Shown piece after piece: positions 8,253 to 16,794 of a stretch of DNA of 47,023 nt. A model generated the notes under the pieces. That model ran no database searches. It was given only the letters and a program-made list of their open reading frames with translations, and was not told the DNA's origin. Position 1 is the stretch's first letter. The number at the start of each line of letters is the position of its first letter. This DNA is from Candidatus Kapaibacterium sp. (lineage in GTDB: Bacteria > Bacteroidota > Ignavibacteria > Kapaibacteriales > UBA4661): NCBI GenBank assembly GCA_025358765.1, contig JANYIG010000108.1:1-47023 (forward strand), given 5' to 3'. The position numbers and the translations under genes are program-made.

Positions 8253-9566
8253 CTACTCGTGTTTCCAGCCTTTTAAAGCGAAATACACAATATACACGTA
8301 GCAAAAAATGGGTAGCACAAACGCCCGTTGGAGACCGAACGCATCGGCAAGCGCCCCTTGAACAAGCGGCACGACTGCCCCGCCCACAATCGCCATCGTA
8401 ATAATGCTCGACGCATACCCCGTGAGCTTGCCAACACCATCTATACCAAGCGTGAAGATATTTGGAAACATAATCGAATTGCAAAAGCCAACAGCTATCA
8501 ACGCCCACATTGCTAATGAACCAGAGGAGAGAATAGCCGTCGCAACAAGCATTGCTGCCAATGCAGCATACGCCGCAAGCAATACGCCCGGCGGTGTGCG
8601 GCGCAATAACACGGAACCAATAAAACGCCCGACCATTGCGCCACCCCAATAATAGGAAACAAATACGGCGGCAGATTGTTCGCTAATGCCCGCAATCGAA
8701 GGTTGCGTAATAAAACTAATCAAAAAACTGCCTATTGCCACTTCTGCACCAACGTAAGCAAAAATTCCTAATGCCCCAAGCCGTACACGCCGCACCGACC
8801 AAGCCTCACGCAGACTTCCGGCACCTTTTTCTTCCACCGATGCAATCACTGGCAATCGCAACAGCGCTATCACCGCCGCCAAAACGCACAACACGCCTGC
8901 AAATACAATGTACGGCGTTTGAACGGACGCGGCTTCTGCCAACCGATGTGCGAGACGTTCAGCCTCCGTCATGGAAACAAGTTGTGATGCGGTGAGTACA
9001 GTCGCGGAAAGAATAAATAATCCGCCAACACGAGGAGCAATAAAGGTTCCAAGAGAGTTAAAGGCTTGCGTGAGCGTAAGGCGGCTTGAAGCGGTTTCGG
9101 GCTTGCCAAGCACCGCCGCGTAAGGATTGACAGCCACTTGCAGCACGGTAAACCCCGAAGCCAGCGTAAAAAGTGCAGCAAGAAAAACGGGGTAGGCAAG
9201 AATCAATGATGCGGGATAAAAAAGCAATGCACCCACGGCAGACGTTCCCAAGCCAACAACAATCGCTCGCTTGTATCCAAGCCCAGCAATCACCTTGCCC
9301 GCAGGAATAGACATCGCAAAATATGCCGTAAAAAACGTGAATTGAATCAGCGCCGCTTGCGTGTAATTCAAATCGAAAACGGATTTCAAATGCGGCACAA
9401 GAATATCATTCAGGCACGTCAGGAAACCAATCATGAAGTGTAATGCCATCATCGCGGCAAGTGCGCCCGTGTACTTGGATTGGTTGGGTTGTGCAGCATT
9501 ATCTGAAAGCATCGCGCCATTGGGTAAAGCGCCGAAGCGTGTTGTCGCAGACGTATCAACAGCCAT
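8253..9566 (-). CDS. FucP/GluP-family sugar:H+ symporter (MFS)
   Basis: A 437-residue major-facilitator permease with about 12 hydrophobic segments. The segment VLQVAVNPYAAVLGKPETASSRLTLTQAFNSLGTFIAP is the signature of the fucose/glucose-galactose permease family, and LNDILVPHLKSVFDLNYTQAALIQFTFFTAYF is the usual first-helix region. It should import a monosaccharide across the inner membrane. Located between the GH31 gene and susC on the same strand, its likely substrate is glucose released from maltodextrin, although family members also take fucose or galactose. The N-terminal 30 residues before the first helix are longer than usual, and no Shine-Dalgarno is evident at the ATG. Confidence 0.88.
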   Translation of the reverse strand: MAVDTSATTRFGALPNGAMLSDNAAQPNQSKYTGALAAMMALHFMIGFLTCLNDILVPHLKSVFDLNYTQAALIQFTFFTAYFAMSIPAGKVIAGLGYKRAIVVGLGTSAVGALLFYPASLILAYPVFLAALFTLASGFTVLQVAVNPYAAVLGKPETASSRLTLTQAFNSLGTFIAPRVGGLFILSATVLTASQLVSMTEAERLAHRLAEAASVQTPYIVFAGVLCVLAAVIALLRLPVIASVEEKGAGSLREAWSVRRVRLGALGIFAYVGAEVAIGSFLISFITQPSIAGISEQSAAVFVSYYWGGAMVGRFIGSVLLRRTPPGVLLAAYAALAAMLVATAILSSGSLAMWALIAVGFCNSIMFPNIFTLGIDGVGKLTGYASSIITMAIVGGAVVPLVQGALADAFGLQRAFVLPIFCYVYIVYFALKGWKHE

Positions 9567-9782
9567 TTGTATCTTGTATTACAGACGTAAAAAAAAGTGC
9601 ATCAGGTATCAACGCTATTTGAGGCGACGATTCGTACCACGAAGCAGATAATATCCACACAGTCGCAAAAATGAACACCTGTTCATAATTTCGACACGAA
9701 CAAGTTAAATAATGGATACAGATTTGTCAAGTCTTTTTTCGATTGCCTAGAATCTATAAAACCTACAGCGTTCCATAAACAC

Positions 9783-9812
9783 AAAACGCCACATACATAC
9801 AATGTGGCGTTT
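9783..9812 (-). terminator. Terminator-like hairpin downstream of GH31
   Basis: AAACGCCACAT (784-794 of this kilobase) pairs perfectly with ATGTGGCGTTT (802-812) around a 7-base loop. On the minus strand it is followed by TTTT-G-TTT. It lies about 210 bases beyond the GH31 stop, which is far, but nothing closer is convincing. Confidence 0.5.
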
Positions 9813-9879
9813 ACGAAAAACCTCTTGAAACATATACAGCTTATTCCGATTACTGTTGTAGGTCATTTTACTGTTGTCT

Positions 9880-9959
9880 GTCATTCCAGCCCCAGCCTTC
9901 GCTGGGGTAAACTGGCTGGAATCCAGATGTAGTGCGGACTCCGGCTGGGGCTGACATGA
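9880..9959. repeat. REP-like palindromic repeat unit
   Basis: Begins GTCATTCCAGCCCC, forms a 7-bp hairpin CCCCAGC-CTTC-GCTGGGG, then GGCTGGAATCCAG, and closes with an imperfect inverted copy of the start (CTGGGGCTGACATGAC). The first 26 bases recur inverted at 20348-20373 with two mismatches. It resembles the widespread bacterial GTCATTCC...GGAATCCAG class of dispersed repeats. Confidence 0.75.
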
Positions 9960-10023
9960 CGATCCCTATAAATAATCGGAAAAACTCTACTGTAGGTTTC
10001 AGCAAGCATTTTCTAAAAAACAC

Positions 10024-12534
10024 TTACCATTCAATTTTTATCATTTCCGTTGTATTTGGAATGGTAATGAACTTTTTGTTAGCGCCGCGTGTTGTTTGTG
10101 CTTGCGAACCAAGCGGGTCGTATCCGGCAAGAGGTTTGAAAAGAGTTGTTGCTTCTTTGTTACTATCTTGGCTCAAAGCCATTTTTTTACCACCCACGCT
10201 GATTTCTGGCGGTAGTGCTTCAAATCCGTGAAAGATGAATGTAATACTCGTGAATTTTGATGTGCGATTCCCCTCGACACTTGCCAGAATGATTTTTTTC
10301 TGAGCACTTTCAAAACTCATTTCACGTTTAGCAAAATCTTTTGTTTGATATTTGTATGTTTCACCATCATCTTCATAATACGTAAAGATGGATTTTTTGC
10401 CCGATTTATCGTTGTAAACGTGGAGATACAAGATTCCATCGGTCTTCTGTGCAGCGAATTGCACAACGGATTGCATAGGGATCATGCTTCCGCCCTTCAC
10501 AAACATCGGAAGACGCTCAAGCGGTGCTTCGACAACAACTTCTTGTTTGCCACTCAGAGCCTTGTCGCTGTGGGCATCGTACCACTCTCCTTCGGGCAGA
10601 TATACTTTCCCGAATTTTTGACGGCTATCCACCGGAGCCACAAGCAGGCTTCCACCGAACATATACTGCGTATGATAATGGTCGTTGTAGATGTTCTCGT
10701 CGAAGGGATGAGAGAACGCAAGGCTCCGCGCGACGGGCATTCCTGTTTGTGAGGCTTCGTAGAACGCTGAATAAAGATACGGCATCAGACGGTAGCGAAG
10801 CTCAATATAATTTTTGCAGATTTCTTCCACGTCCTCCCCAAACGACCATGGGTCTTGCTCTTTGGTGTTGATGGCAGCATGAACACGAAAAAACGGCGAC
10901 AACGCACCAATCGTCATCCACCGCGCAAAAAGCTCACGCGTCGCACCACCATTAAACCCGCCCACATCCACACCCGTGAACGGAATGCCGGATAATCCCA
11001 TAGATGTTAGCAGCCGCACACCGAGCATCATATGGTCATCCGTCGCAGTGTTATCGCCCGTCCAAATTGCCGCATAGCGTTGAATGCCAGCGTACGAGGC
11101 GCGGGTAAGAACGAACGGACGTTTTCCGCTGTGCTTTTTGCTGCCCTCGAACGTCGCACGTGCCATTTGCATCCCAAATACATTGTGTCCTTTTTTGTAG
11201 GTGGCTTTGTTGTTCGCAGCATTGCTTTCAAACGGGGAAGAATCAAAGTCAAATTCTAGCATATGAGGAATACTCTGCCCCCACGCGGCGGGTTCATTCA
11301 TGTCTGTCCAAAAACCATCAATACCGTCGTCAATCAGGCTTTTGCATTTATCGCCCCACCACGCGCGGCTTGCAGCTTTGGTGAAATCGGGGAAATGACA
11401 CGAACCGGGCCACACATCGCCTCGGTACAACACGCCGTCGGGATATTTCAGGAAAATATCGTTTTTCACACCATCTTCATACGCTGCATACCCTTTTTCG
11501 ACTTTGATGCCTGGGTCAGTAATCACCACGTTTTTGAAACCCATTCCTTCAAGCTCTGCCAGCATTTGTTTTGGCTTTGGAAAGCGCTCCGGATGCCACG
11601 TGAACACCTTATACGCATCCATATAGTGGATATCAAACCAAATCACATCCGCGGGAATCTGCTTGTCCCGAATCGTGCGGGCAAGGTTCATCACTTCTTT
11701 ATCGGGAAAATAACTGTAGCGGCATTGGTGATAACCGAGCGCCCATATCGGAGGCAACTCCATGCGCCCAGTAAGATATGTGTAATCCTCGATTATCTGC
11801 CCAACCGTCGGTCGGAAGATAAAATAATAATTCATCTCGCCGTCTTCAGCCGCAAACGAGGAATATCGCTCGGTTGACGCTCCAAAAGAGAAATGTGTTT
11901 TGTAGCTATTATCAAGAAAAATGCCGTACATCAGGCTTCCAGAGTGCAACCCGATATAGAATGGATGCGAACCGTACATTGGGTCGGAGCCGCGAAAATA
12001 ACTTGGGTCGTCGGTATTCCAATTTGTGTACGCATTGCCGCGACGGTTCAAACCGCCTATTTTTTCACCTAAACCAATAAACTTCTCGTCAGGGATGAGT
12101 TTTTTATACGTCGTCACTTCACGCCCTTGCCATGCGGTTCCGAATGCAGGCTCGTCCTCGTTAATCACCTTGCCTTGTTTGGTCAGGAAGCGGACGCGCA
12201 CTGGATTTTTGGTAATAATCATATCCAGCGCATCGGTCGAAAGCGTGAGACTTTCAGTGTTTTCTTTTGTGGTAAATTTCACGCCATTTTGCGGGTTGGC
12301 AATAACGGCGAACGAATGATCATCCCATCGCCCCTCTTTCGCAATACGAACGCGAACAATCGTGGGTGAATATACAACCGCACGGAGGCTACCCGTCGGC
12401 GTTTTGAGCGATAATCCGCTTGGCTCTGCTTTCCACTCGGTCAGCTTTCCCAGCGTTTCAAAAGGGGAGTTTTGCGACAATGCTGGCATGAAAAAGCCCA
12501 GCAATGCGGTGATGAGAAGAATACAATGCTTCAT
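10024..12534 (-). CDS. Glycoside hydrolase family 31 alpha-glucosidase
   Basis: An 836-residue secreted enzyme. The signal peptide ends near residue 20 (PALSQ). A beta-sandwich N-domain (about 30-240) precedes the TIM barrel with GH31 motifs: IWALGYHQCRYSYFPDKEV and DVIWFDIHYMD at about 263-306, the nucleophile D411 in GFWTDMNEPAAWG, and the acid/base D494 in WTGDNTATDDHM. A C-terminal sandwich follows. GH31 enzymes of this type release glucose from the non-reducing end of alpha-glucans; SP-dependent export suggests a periplasmic site, the role SusB plays in the classical Sus system. It is the first gene of the sugar locus on this strand. Other GH31 activities (isomaltase-like, alpha-xylosidase) cannot be excluded from sequence alone. 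Confidence 0.92.
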   Translation of the reverse strand: MKHCILLITALLGFFMPALSQNSPFETLGKLTEWKAEPSGLSLKTPTGSLRAVVYSPTIVRVRIAKEGRWDDHSFAVIANPQNGVKFTTKENTESLTLSTDALDMIITKNPVRVRFLTKQGKVINEDEPAFGTAWQGREVTTYKKLIPDEKFIGLGEKIGGLNRRGNAYTNWNTDDPSYFRGSDPMYGSHPFYIGLHSGSLMYGIFLDNSYKTHFSFGASTERYSSFAAEDGEMNYYFIFRPTVGQIIEDYTYLTGRMELPPIWALGYHQCRYSYFPDKEVMNLARTIRDKQIPADVIWFDIHYMDAYKVFTWHPERFPKPKQMLAELEGMGFKNVVITDPGIKVEKGYAAYEDGVKNDIFLKYPDGVLYRGDVWPGSCHFPDFTKAASRAWWGDKCKSLIDDGIDGFWTDMNEPAAWGQSIPHMLEFDFDSSPFESNAANNKATYKKGHNVFGMQMARATFEGSKKHSGKRPFVLTRASYAGIQRYAAIWTGDNTATDDHMMLGVRLLTSMGLSGIPFTGVDVGGFNGGATRELFARWMTIGALSPFFRVHAAINTKEQDPWSFGEDVEEICKNYIELRYRLMPYLYSAFYEASQTGMPVARSLAFSHPFDENIYNDHYHTQYMFGGSLLVAPVDSRQKFGKVYLPEGEWYDAHSDKALSGKQEVVVEAPLERLPMFVKGGSMIPMQSVVQFAAQKTDGILYLHVYNDKSGKKSIFTYYEDDGETYKYQTKDFAKREMSFESAQKKIILASVEGNRTSKFTSITFIFHGFEALPPEISVGGKKMALSQDSNKEATTLFKPLAGYDPLGSQAQTTRGANKKFITIPNTTEMIKIEW

Positions 12535-12679
12535 ACAATAGGAATAAAAAGTTGAACTGGTGTGAATATTTTTTGTCCTGATTATTTAATACCCAACGAT
12601 TTCCGATGAAATGACCGCAGAGGTGCTGAGTACGCGGAGTTTGGAAATGAAATTTAAACTTTTCTTTTCACCTGCTCTT

Positions 12680-12718
12680 GATTCTCTGCGCTCTCTTGAC
12701 GGTTTCCGTCAGCCTCTG
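12680..12718 (-). repeat. Dispersed 39-nt repeat, copy A
   Basis: Its reverse complement matches 20270-20308 at 38 of 39 bases (starting CAGAGGCTGACGG and ending GCAGAGAATC). Neither copy is in a gene. A looser relative, ACCGCAGAGGTGCTGAGTACGCGG, lies just upstream at about 12613-12638. Confidence 0.85.
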
Positions 12719-12749
12719 GGGTAAAATCCGTTGGGTACGAAAATCCTGA

Positions 12750-13289
12750 TTATTTCACATTCAGAAACCCGCGCATAGCCTGAAACTTCTTCACGCCGAT
12801 GCCCCGAACCTGCATGAGGTCTTCGGTTCGACGGAATTTCTGCTCGGCGCGGAAAGCGATAATATTCTCTGCTGTTACCTCGCCTACGCCCGGAAGCGCC
12901 ATCAATTCTTGCTTCGAGGCGGTGTTGATGTTCACTGTTCCCGACGTAATTTTTTTGCTCTTTGCGGCTTGCGGAAACAATGATTCTTTTTTCACAACCG
13001 TATCCATTGCCGCAAGCTCTGGAACAGGCATTCCGTCGGGCGTTGTACCGGAAAATGTTGTTTCTTCTGCCTGTGCAAGACTGTCCACGAGATGCTCTAA
13101 CTCTGTGCGGAGGGTTTGATTATATTGTGTTTGAGCGGTGGGCAGTTGAAAAAGCCGAACAGCCGCGCCAACACACAATCCCGTGAGCAAAACCACCACG
13201 AAGAGGAACTCACTCCGTGTCGTGTTCGTGAACGATTGGAGCTTTTTGAGGAAGGATTTCATTCGATATTTTTTTCGTAAACCAGTCAC
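12750..13289 (-). CDS. comEA: ComEA-like helix-hairpin-helix protein, membrane-anchored
   Basis: A 179-residue protein with one N-terminal membrane helix (about 28-48), a polar linker with a short heptad-like stretch (56-78), and a C-terminal pair of helix-hairpin-helix motifs: GTVNINTASKQELMALPGVGEVTAENII and LMQVRGIGVKKFQAM (118-175). This is the layout of ComEA, which binds incoming DNA in the periplasm during natural transformation; homologues are also found in bacteria not known to be competent. The GTG at 13289 has a GGAGA site seven bases before it; an ATG at 13262 (MKSFLKKLQSF) is the alternative without such a site. No other com genes are adjacent. Confidence 0.8.
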   Translation of the reverse strand: MTGLRKKYRMKSFLKKLQSFTNTTRSEFLFVVVLLTGLCVGAAVRLFQLPTAQTQYNQTLRTELEHLVDSLAQAEETTFSGTTPDGMPVPELAAMDTVVKKESLFPQAAKSKKITSGTVNINTASKQELMALPGVGEVTAENIIAFRAEQKFRRTEDLMQVRGIGVKKFQAMRGFLNVK

Positions 13290-13316
13290 CGTACATTCTC
13301 CGCGCCATTCGTATCG

Positions 13317-15119
13317 TTATCGAAACGTCGTGCGGCGCGGAAGTTGTGGTACGCTTGTTTGATGGCTCAACTGGTTATGGAGGACACGAGAAGCTGTGTG
13401 TTCAGCATCCAAATGGAATCGTTCAATAGATTGCTGAAGCTGCTCCGTCAAACGGCTCAGGCTCTCTGCGGTGGATGCAATCTCACGGGTTCCAACAGCA
13501 GATTCACGAGTCACACCGCTAATAAGTTCCACATCACGCACAATCACTTGGCTTGCGGTAGATTGCTGTTCACTTTCGTTAGCAAGCTGCGAAATCACGT
13601 CCGATACGTGACTTGTGCGCTCAATAATACGCTGTAGAGCCTCTGCCGTCTTTGCTGCGAGCGTCTTGCCTGCCTCAACGGTTTGCCTGCCTTCGTACAT
13701 CACATTCACTGCTTTATCAGTATCTTGCTGAATTTTCTTGATGGTCGAGGCGATTTCCTTCGTGGCTTTCTGTGTGCGCTCGGCAAGCTTGCGAACTTCA
13801 TCGGCAACCACCGCAAATCCGCGCCCTGACTCGCCCGCACGAGCCGCTTCAATGGCTGCATTCAAAGCGAGCAAGTTTGTTTGGTCAGCAATTTCCTCAA
13901 TCACCTGCACGACTTCGCCAATCTTCCCACTTGTTTGCCCAAGCGATTCAATCACGCCCGCAGCCTGCATTACTACGTGCGCTACAGTGTTCATACCTTG
14001 AATCGTCTTAAGAACAACCTCGCCGCCTTCTTTCGCATCCTCGTTCGCCTCTGCCGCCTCGAACGCCGCACGGGATGAACGTTCCACGCTGTTGGCAATC
14101 GTCTGCGTCATCTGCTCCATCGCGCTTGCAATTTCTGTTGTTTGCAATGTTTGGCGCGTCATCCCCTCTGCCATACTTTCCGTGCTGGACGAAATCTGGA
14201 TACTCGCACTTGCTGTTGCATGAACGGATTCAGAAACCTTTTGCAGCATGGTTCGCAAGTTTCCAACAGCATCGTTAAAGCTAAAACACAAGCGCCCAAT
14301 ATCATCCCGTCCGGCACCGTCAACACGTCCAGCGCTCATGATTACTGTCAAGTCACCACTGGCGAACCGTTGAATCGTTTTTAGCATATCTTCAACGCTT
14401 TGGGTCAGATACTCCTTTTGGAGGGCGATTTCGCGGACAGCTTGCTCAACTGCCTGTTTTTCACGCTCAAGTTCTTGTGCTGTGTTTTGTAGCTCGGCTG
14501 CGTACCGTTCAGCCTCCTCGCGGGCTTTATGGGCATCATTCAGCGCGGCATCTTTCAGGCTTTCAAACAACCCAGCGAAAATAATCGCCAACACTCCACC
14601 GCCAATAGCAGACATCATGTACCGCGCAATCAGTTTCGACGGGTCGCCCATAAACGGAAACTCAAAACCTTTGCCCCACATCACCGCAGCTATAACCAAT
14701 TCAAGCGTAATAACTCCAAGCCAAAACCATGCAATCCTCTTATTGCAAACCAACACCGCCACAAGAGGAATCATCGTGAGCCAAGGAATGGCAGGCGATG
14801 TAAGCCCGCCCGACGTAACGCACATTACGCTCATCATCCACACACAGGCAATCAGAAAATTCTGCCCAGCAGCAATCACCGACCCCGTACCGCGCAAAAT
14901 ATAAAGCGAACCCCAGATTTGAAGCGTTGCCACAAGCAATGCCACTGCCCCAACCGGATGCTTCGAGGAAAAATACGTAATTGCTGCGTAGATAACCGCC
15001 ACGATACACGTGGTCACGGTCATGCGGGCGCTGAGTCTCGCTTTGCGACGCAACTCCGTATCTGCAAGCAATGGTGCGGGTATGAAAGAATCCGCGTAGG
15101 CATATAAACGATTAAACAT
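13317..15119 (-). CDS. Methyl-accepting chemotaxis protein without periplasmic sensor
   Basis: A 600-residue chemoreceptor. The ATG at 15119 ([12 protein letters not shown]) is preferred over the longer frame because AAAGGG lies six bases upstream. Residues about 33-188 contain roughly six membrane helices with only short loops, so there is no extracytoplasmic ligand domain. A coiled coil (195-245) and a HAMP-like linker (246-295) follow, then the signalling domain with the conserved hairpin [21 protein letters not shown]...[18 protein letters not shown] at about 408-448. It would act on CheA/CheW, not seen here. The multi-helix sensor suggests it detects membrane or intracellular state rather than a periplasmic ligand; this is inference. 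Confidence 0.88.
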   Translation of the reverse strand: MFNRLYAYADSFIPAPLLADTELRRKARLSARMTVTTCIVAVIYAAITYFSSKHPVGAVALLVATLQIWGSLYILRGTGSVIAAGQNFLIACVWMMSVMCVTSGGLTSPAIPWLTMIPLVAVLVCNKRIAWFWLGVITLELVIAAVMWGKGFEFPFMGDPSKLIARYMMSAIGGGVLAIIFAGLFESLKDAALNDAHKAREEAERYAAELQNTAQELEREKQAVEQAVREIALQKEYLTQSVEDMLKTIQRFASGDLTVIMSAGRVDGAGRDDIGRLCFSFNDAVGNLRTMLQKVSESVHATASASIQISSSTESMAEGMTRQTLQTTEIASAMEQMTQTIANSVERSSRAAFEAAEANEDAKEGGEVVLKTIQGMNTVAHVVMQAAGVIESLGQTSGKIGEVVQVIEEIADQTNLLALNAAIEAARAGESGRGFAVVADEVRKLAERTQKATKEIASTIKKIQQDTDKAVNVMYEGRQTVEAGKTLAAKTAEALQRIIERTSHVSDVISQLANESEQQSTASQVIVRDVELISGVTRESAVGTREIASTAESLSRLTEQLQQSIERFHLDAEHTASRVLHNQLSHQTSVPQLPRRTTFR

Positions 15120-15294
15120 AAAAAACCCTTTGAAATAATTCTTTGGAGCGTCTTTGACGACAAATGATAGAAAACCGATGCTCCCTCGCATTAGTTTCCA
15201 TGCTATAAAATCGACAGTGAGCTTTGGCGTGCTGCTCACCCATTAAAAATGCGGGATTTAAAACCTAAACCTTCCCCAGCGCTTCGCGTTTTTC

Positions 15295-16653
15295 TCACAC
15301 TTCCTCGACGATGATTTCCGGCGTAATCACCGTTTTGCTAATCAACGCCGGAAAATACGCCACTACCTCGCTCGGCTTCGGACGACCACCAGCAAAACCT
15401 GTCGCGCTTGGCGGTCCGGTAAGGATGAGCGGTGCGAGTTCTTTGCCAAACCGTTCGACGGATTTGTAATCCCTCGACCGCACTCCCACTCGCATCATCA
15501 CTTCGTTCGGGACGATAGGCGCGGCAATACCCCCATGACACGCATTCATACCCACAAACTCCGTGCGAACCTCCTCGAACTGCAAACCGAGGTTTTGCAG
15601 GCGTTCGCGGAGAATACGGTCGGCAAACTGCGCTTTGTCGAGTGCATCCGGCGCAGAATACGTCAGCGTTCCAAACGCGATGAAGCCGTCGGCGTAGCTT
15701 GCCGACACCTTCAAAAATGGCGTTGCGGGCTTGCCCGTAATGTCATAGACGCGAACACGATTTTCGCCCACGTCTTCTATTTTAATGCTTGTAAAATCCG
15801 CCACACAATCGGGCGTGATATACTCTGCGGGATTGCCAATTTCATACAAAAGTTGTTCACTCACAGTTTCACGGCTCACGCGCCCGCCCGTGTTTTCATG
15901 TTTTGTGACGATGAATGACCCATCGGGAAATGCCTCAATAATCGGGAACCCCACGTTTGCCATATCCGGCAGCGAACGCCAATCACCCAAAAAATTTCCG
16001 CCCGATGCCTGTGCCCCGCACTCATTGATATGTCCAGCAACCGTACCCGCCGAGAGTTTGTTCCAATCATCCGCCGCCCAGCCAAACTCATGAATCATCG
16101 GAGCGAGTGTTAATCCCGTGTCGGTGGTGCGTCCCGTCAGAACAATGTCTGCACCTTGTTTCAGCGCTTCGACTATCGGAAAAGCACCAAGATACACGTT
16201 TGCACTCAAAAGTTTGTCCTTCACCGTTGCAATCGCCTCGCCTGTTTCCATATGCTTCATCACGTGACCTTGCTCCACAAGTGCATCAACACTATCAAGG
16301 ATGTTATCGCCGAGAACAACACCGATTTTCAAACCCTTTATGCCTAACTTTCGCGCAACAGCAAAAATAGCATCCCGCGCAGCAAGAGGATTCACGCCGC
16401 CGCCATTGGTGATGAGCTTTATTTTATTTTTTACTAAATGCGGCAAAATCTGCTCGCACGTCTCAACTAAATCTTTTGCATAACCGAGCGCAGGGTTTTT
16501 GAGTTTTTGCTTTTGCATGATAGACATCGTCACCTCTGCGAGGTAGTCCATCATTAAATAATCAATAGGACCTTTTGTGACCTGAGCAAGCGGGGCGGAG
16601 AGTAAATCACCCCAGAAACCTTGTCCCGATGCGATACGGATAGATTGTTTCAT
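15295..16653 (-). CDS. DUF1446 / AtuA-family protein
   Basis: A 452-residue cytoplasmic protein of the DUF1446 family, recognised from the opening IRIASGQGFWGDLLSAPLAQV, the YLMMDYLAEVTMSIM segment, ITNGGGVNPLAA, IVLTGRTTDTGLTLAPM and the ECGAQASGGN stretch. The family includes AtuA of acyclic terpene utilisation in Pseudomonas, but most members have no assigned reaction, and the other atu genes (carboxylase subunits, CoA ligase) are absent here. Length agrees with the family's AtuA-like part alone. It stands by itself: the chemoreceptor gene is downstream on the same strand after 175 bases, and a terminator separates the next gene upstream. Confidence 0.8.
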   Translation of the reverse strand: MKQSIRIASGQGFWGDLLSAPLAQVTKGPIDYLMMDYLAEVTMSIMQKQKLKNPALGYAKDLVETCEQILPHLVKNKIKLITNGGGVNPLAARDAIFAVARKLGIKGLKIGVVLGDNILDSVDALVEQGHVMKHMETGEAIATVKDKLLSANVYLGAFPIVEALKQGADIVLTGRTTDTGLTLAPMIHEFGWAADDWNKLSAGTVAGHINECGAQASGGNFLGDWRSLPDMANVGFPIIEAFPDGSFIVTKHENTGGRVSRETVSEQLLYEIGNPAEYITPDCVADFTSIKIEDVGENRVRVYDITGKPATPFLKVSASYADGFIAFGTLTYSAPDALDKAQFADRILRERLQNLGLQFEEVRTEFVGMNACHGGIAAPIVPNEVMMRVGVRSRDYKSVERFGKELAPLILTGPPSATGFAGGRPKPSEVVAYFPALISKTVITPEIIVEEV

Positions 16654-16740
16654 TTTGAAATGAAAATAATGAACATTAAAATATTGTATGATGAGAGGAT
16701 TGCTGCAAATATATCGTTTTTACGGAGCTACACACAAAGA

Positions 16741-16774
16741 AAAAAGCCCGCAGATGGTGAATCTACGGGCTTTA
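16741..16774 (-). terminator. Intrinsic terminator after the beta-barrel receptor
   Basis: On the minus strand AAGCCCGTAGAT pairs with ATCTGCGGGCTT around a 6-base loop (one G-U), followed by TTTTTT. It starts about 20 bases past the stop at 16795 and also works moderately on the plus strand. Confidence 0.8.
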
Positions 16775-16794
16775 TTTTATTGAATCGCCGCATG

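Larger units (their letters stand above)
9567..10023. other. Intergenic region with terminator and REP-like repeat
   Basis: A 457-bp gap between the GH31 stop and the permease start. It contains a perfect 11-bp hairpin (9784-9812) and a GC-rich palindromic repeat (9880-9959), described separately. The AT-rich part from 9660 to 9780 must hold the permease promoter if the permease is transcribed on its own; no clear match was seen. No gene is present. Confidence 0.6.

Noticed and set aside
8086-8649. 187-codon minus-strand frame over the permease 3' end
   Set aside because: Out of frame with the permease and rich in Cys and Trp; typical shadow.
13738-14278. Several plus-strand frames opposite the chemoreceptor
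   Set aside because: They are shadows of the conserved coiled coil, which has biased codon use that keeps other frames open.
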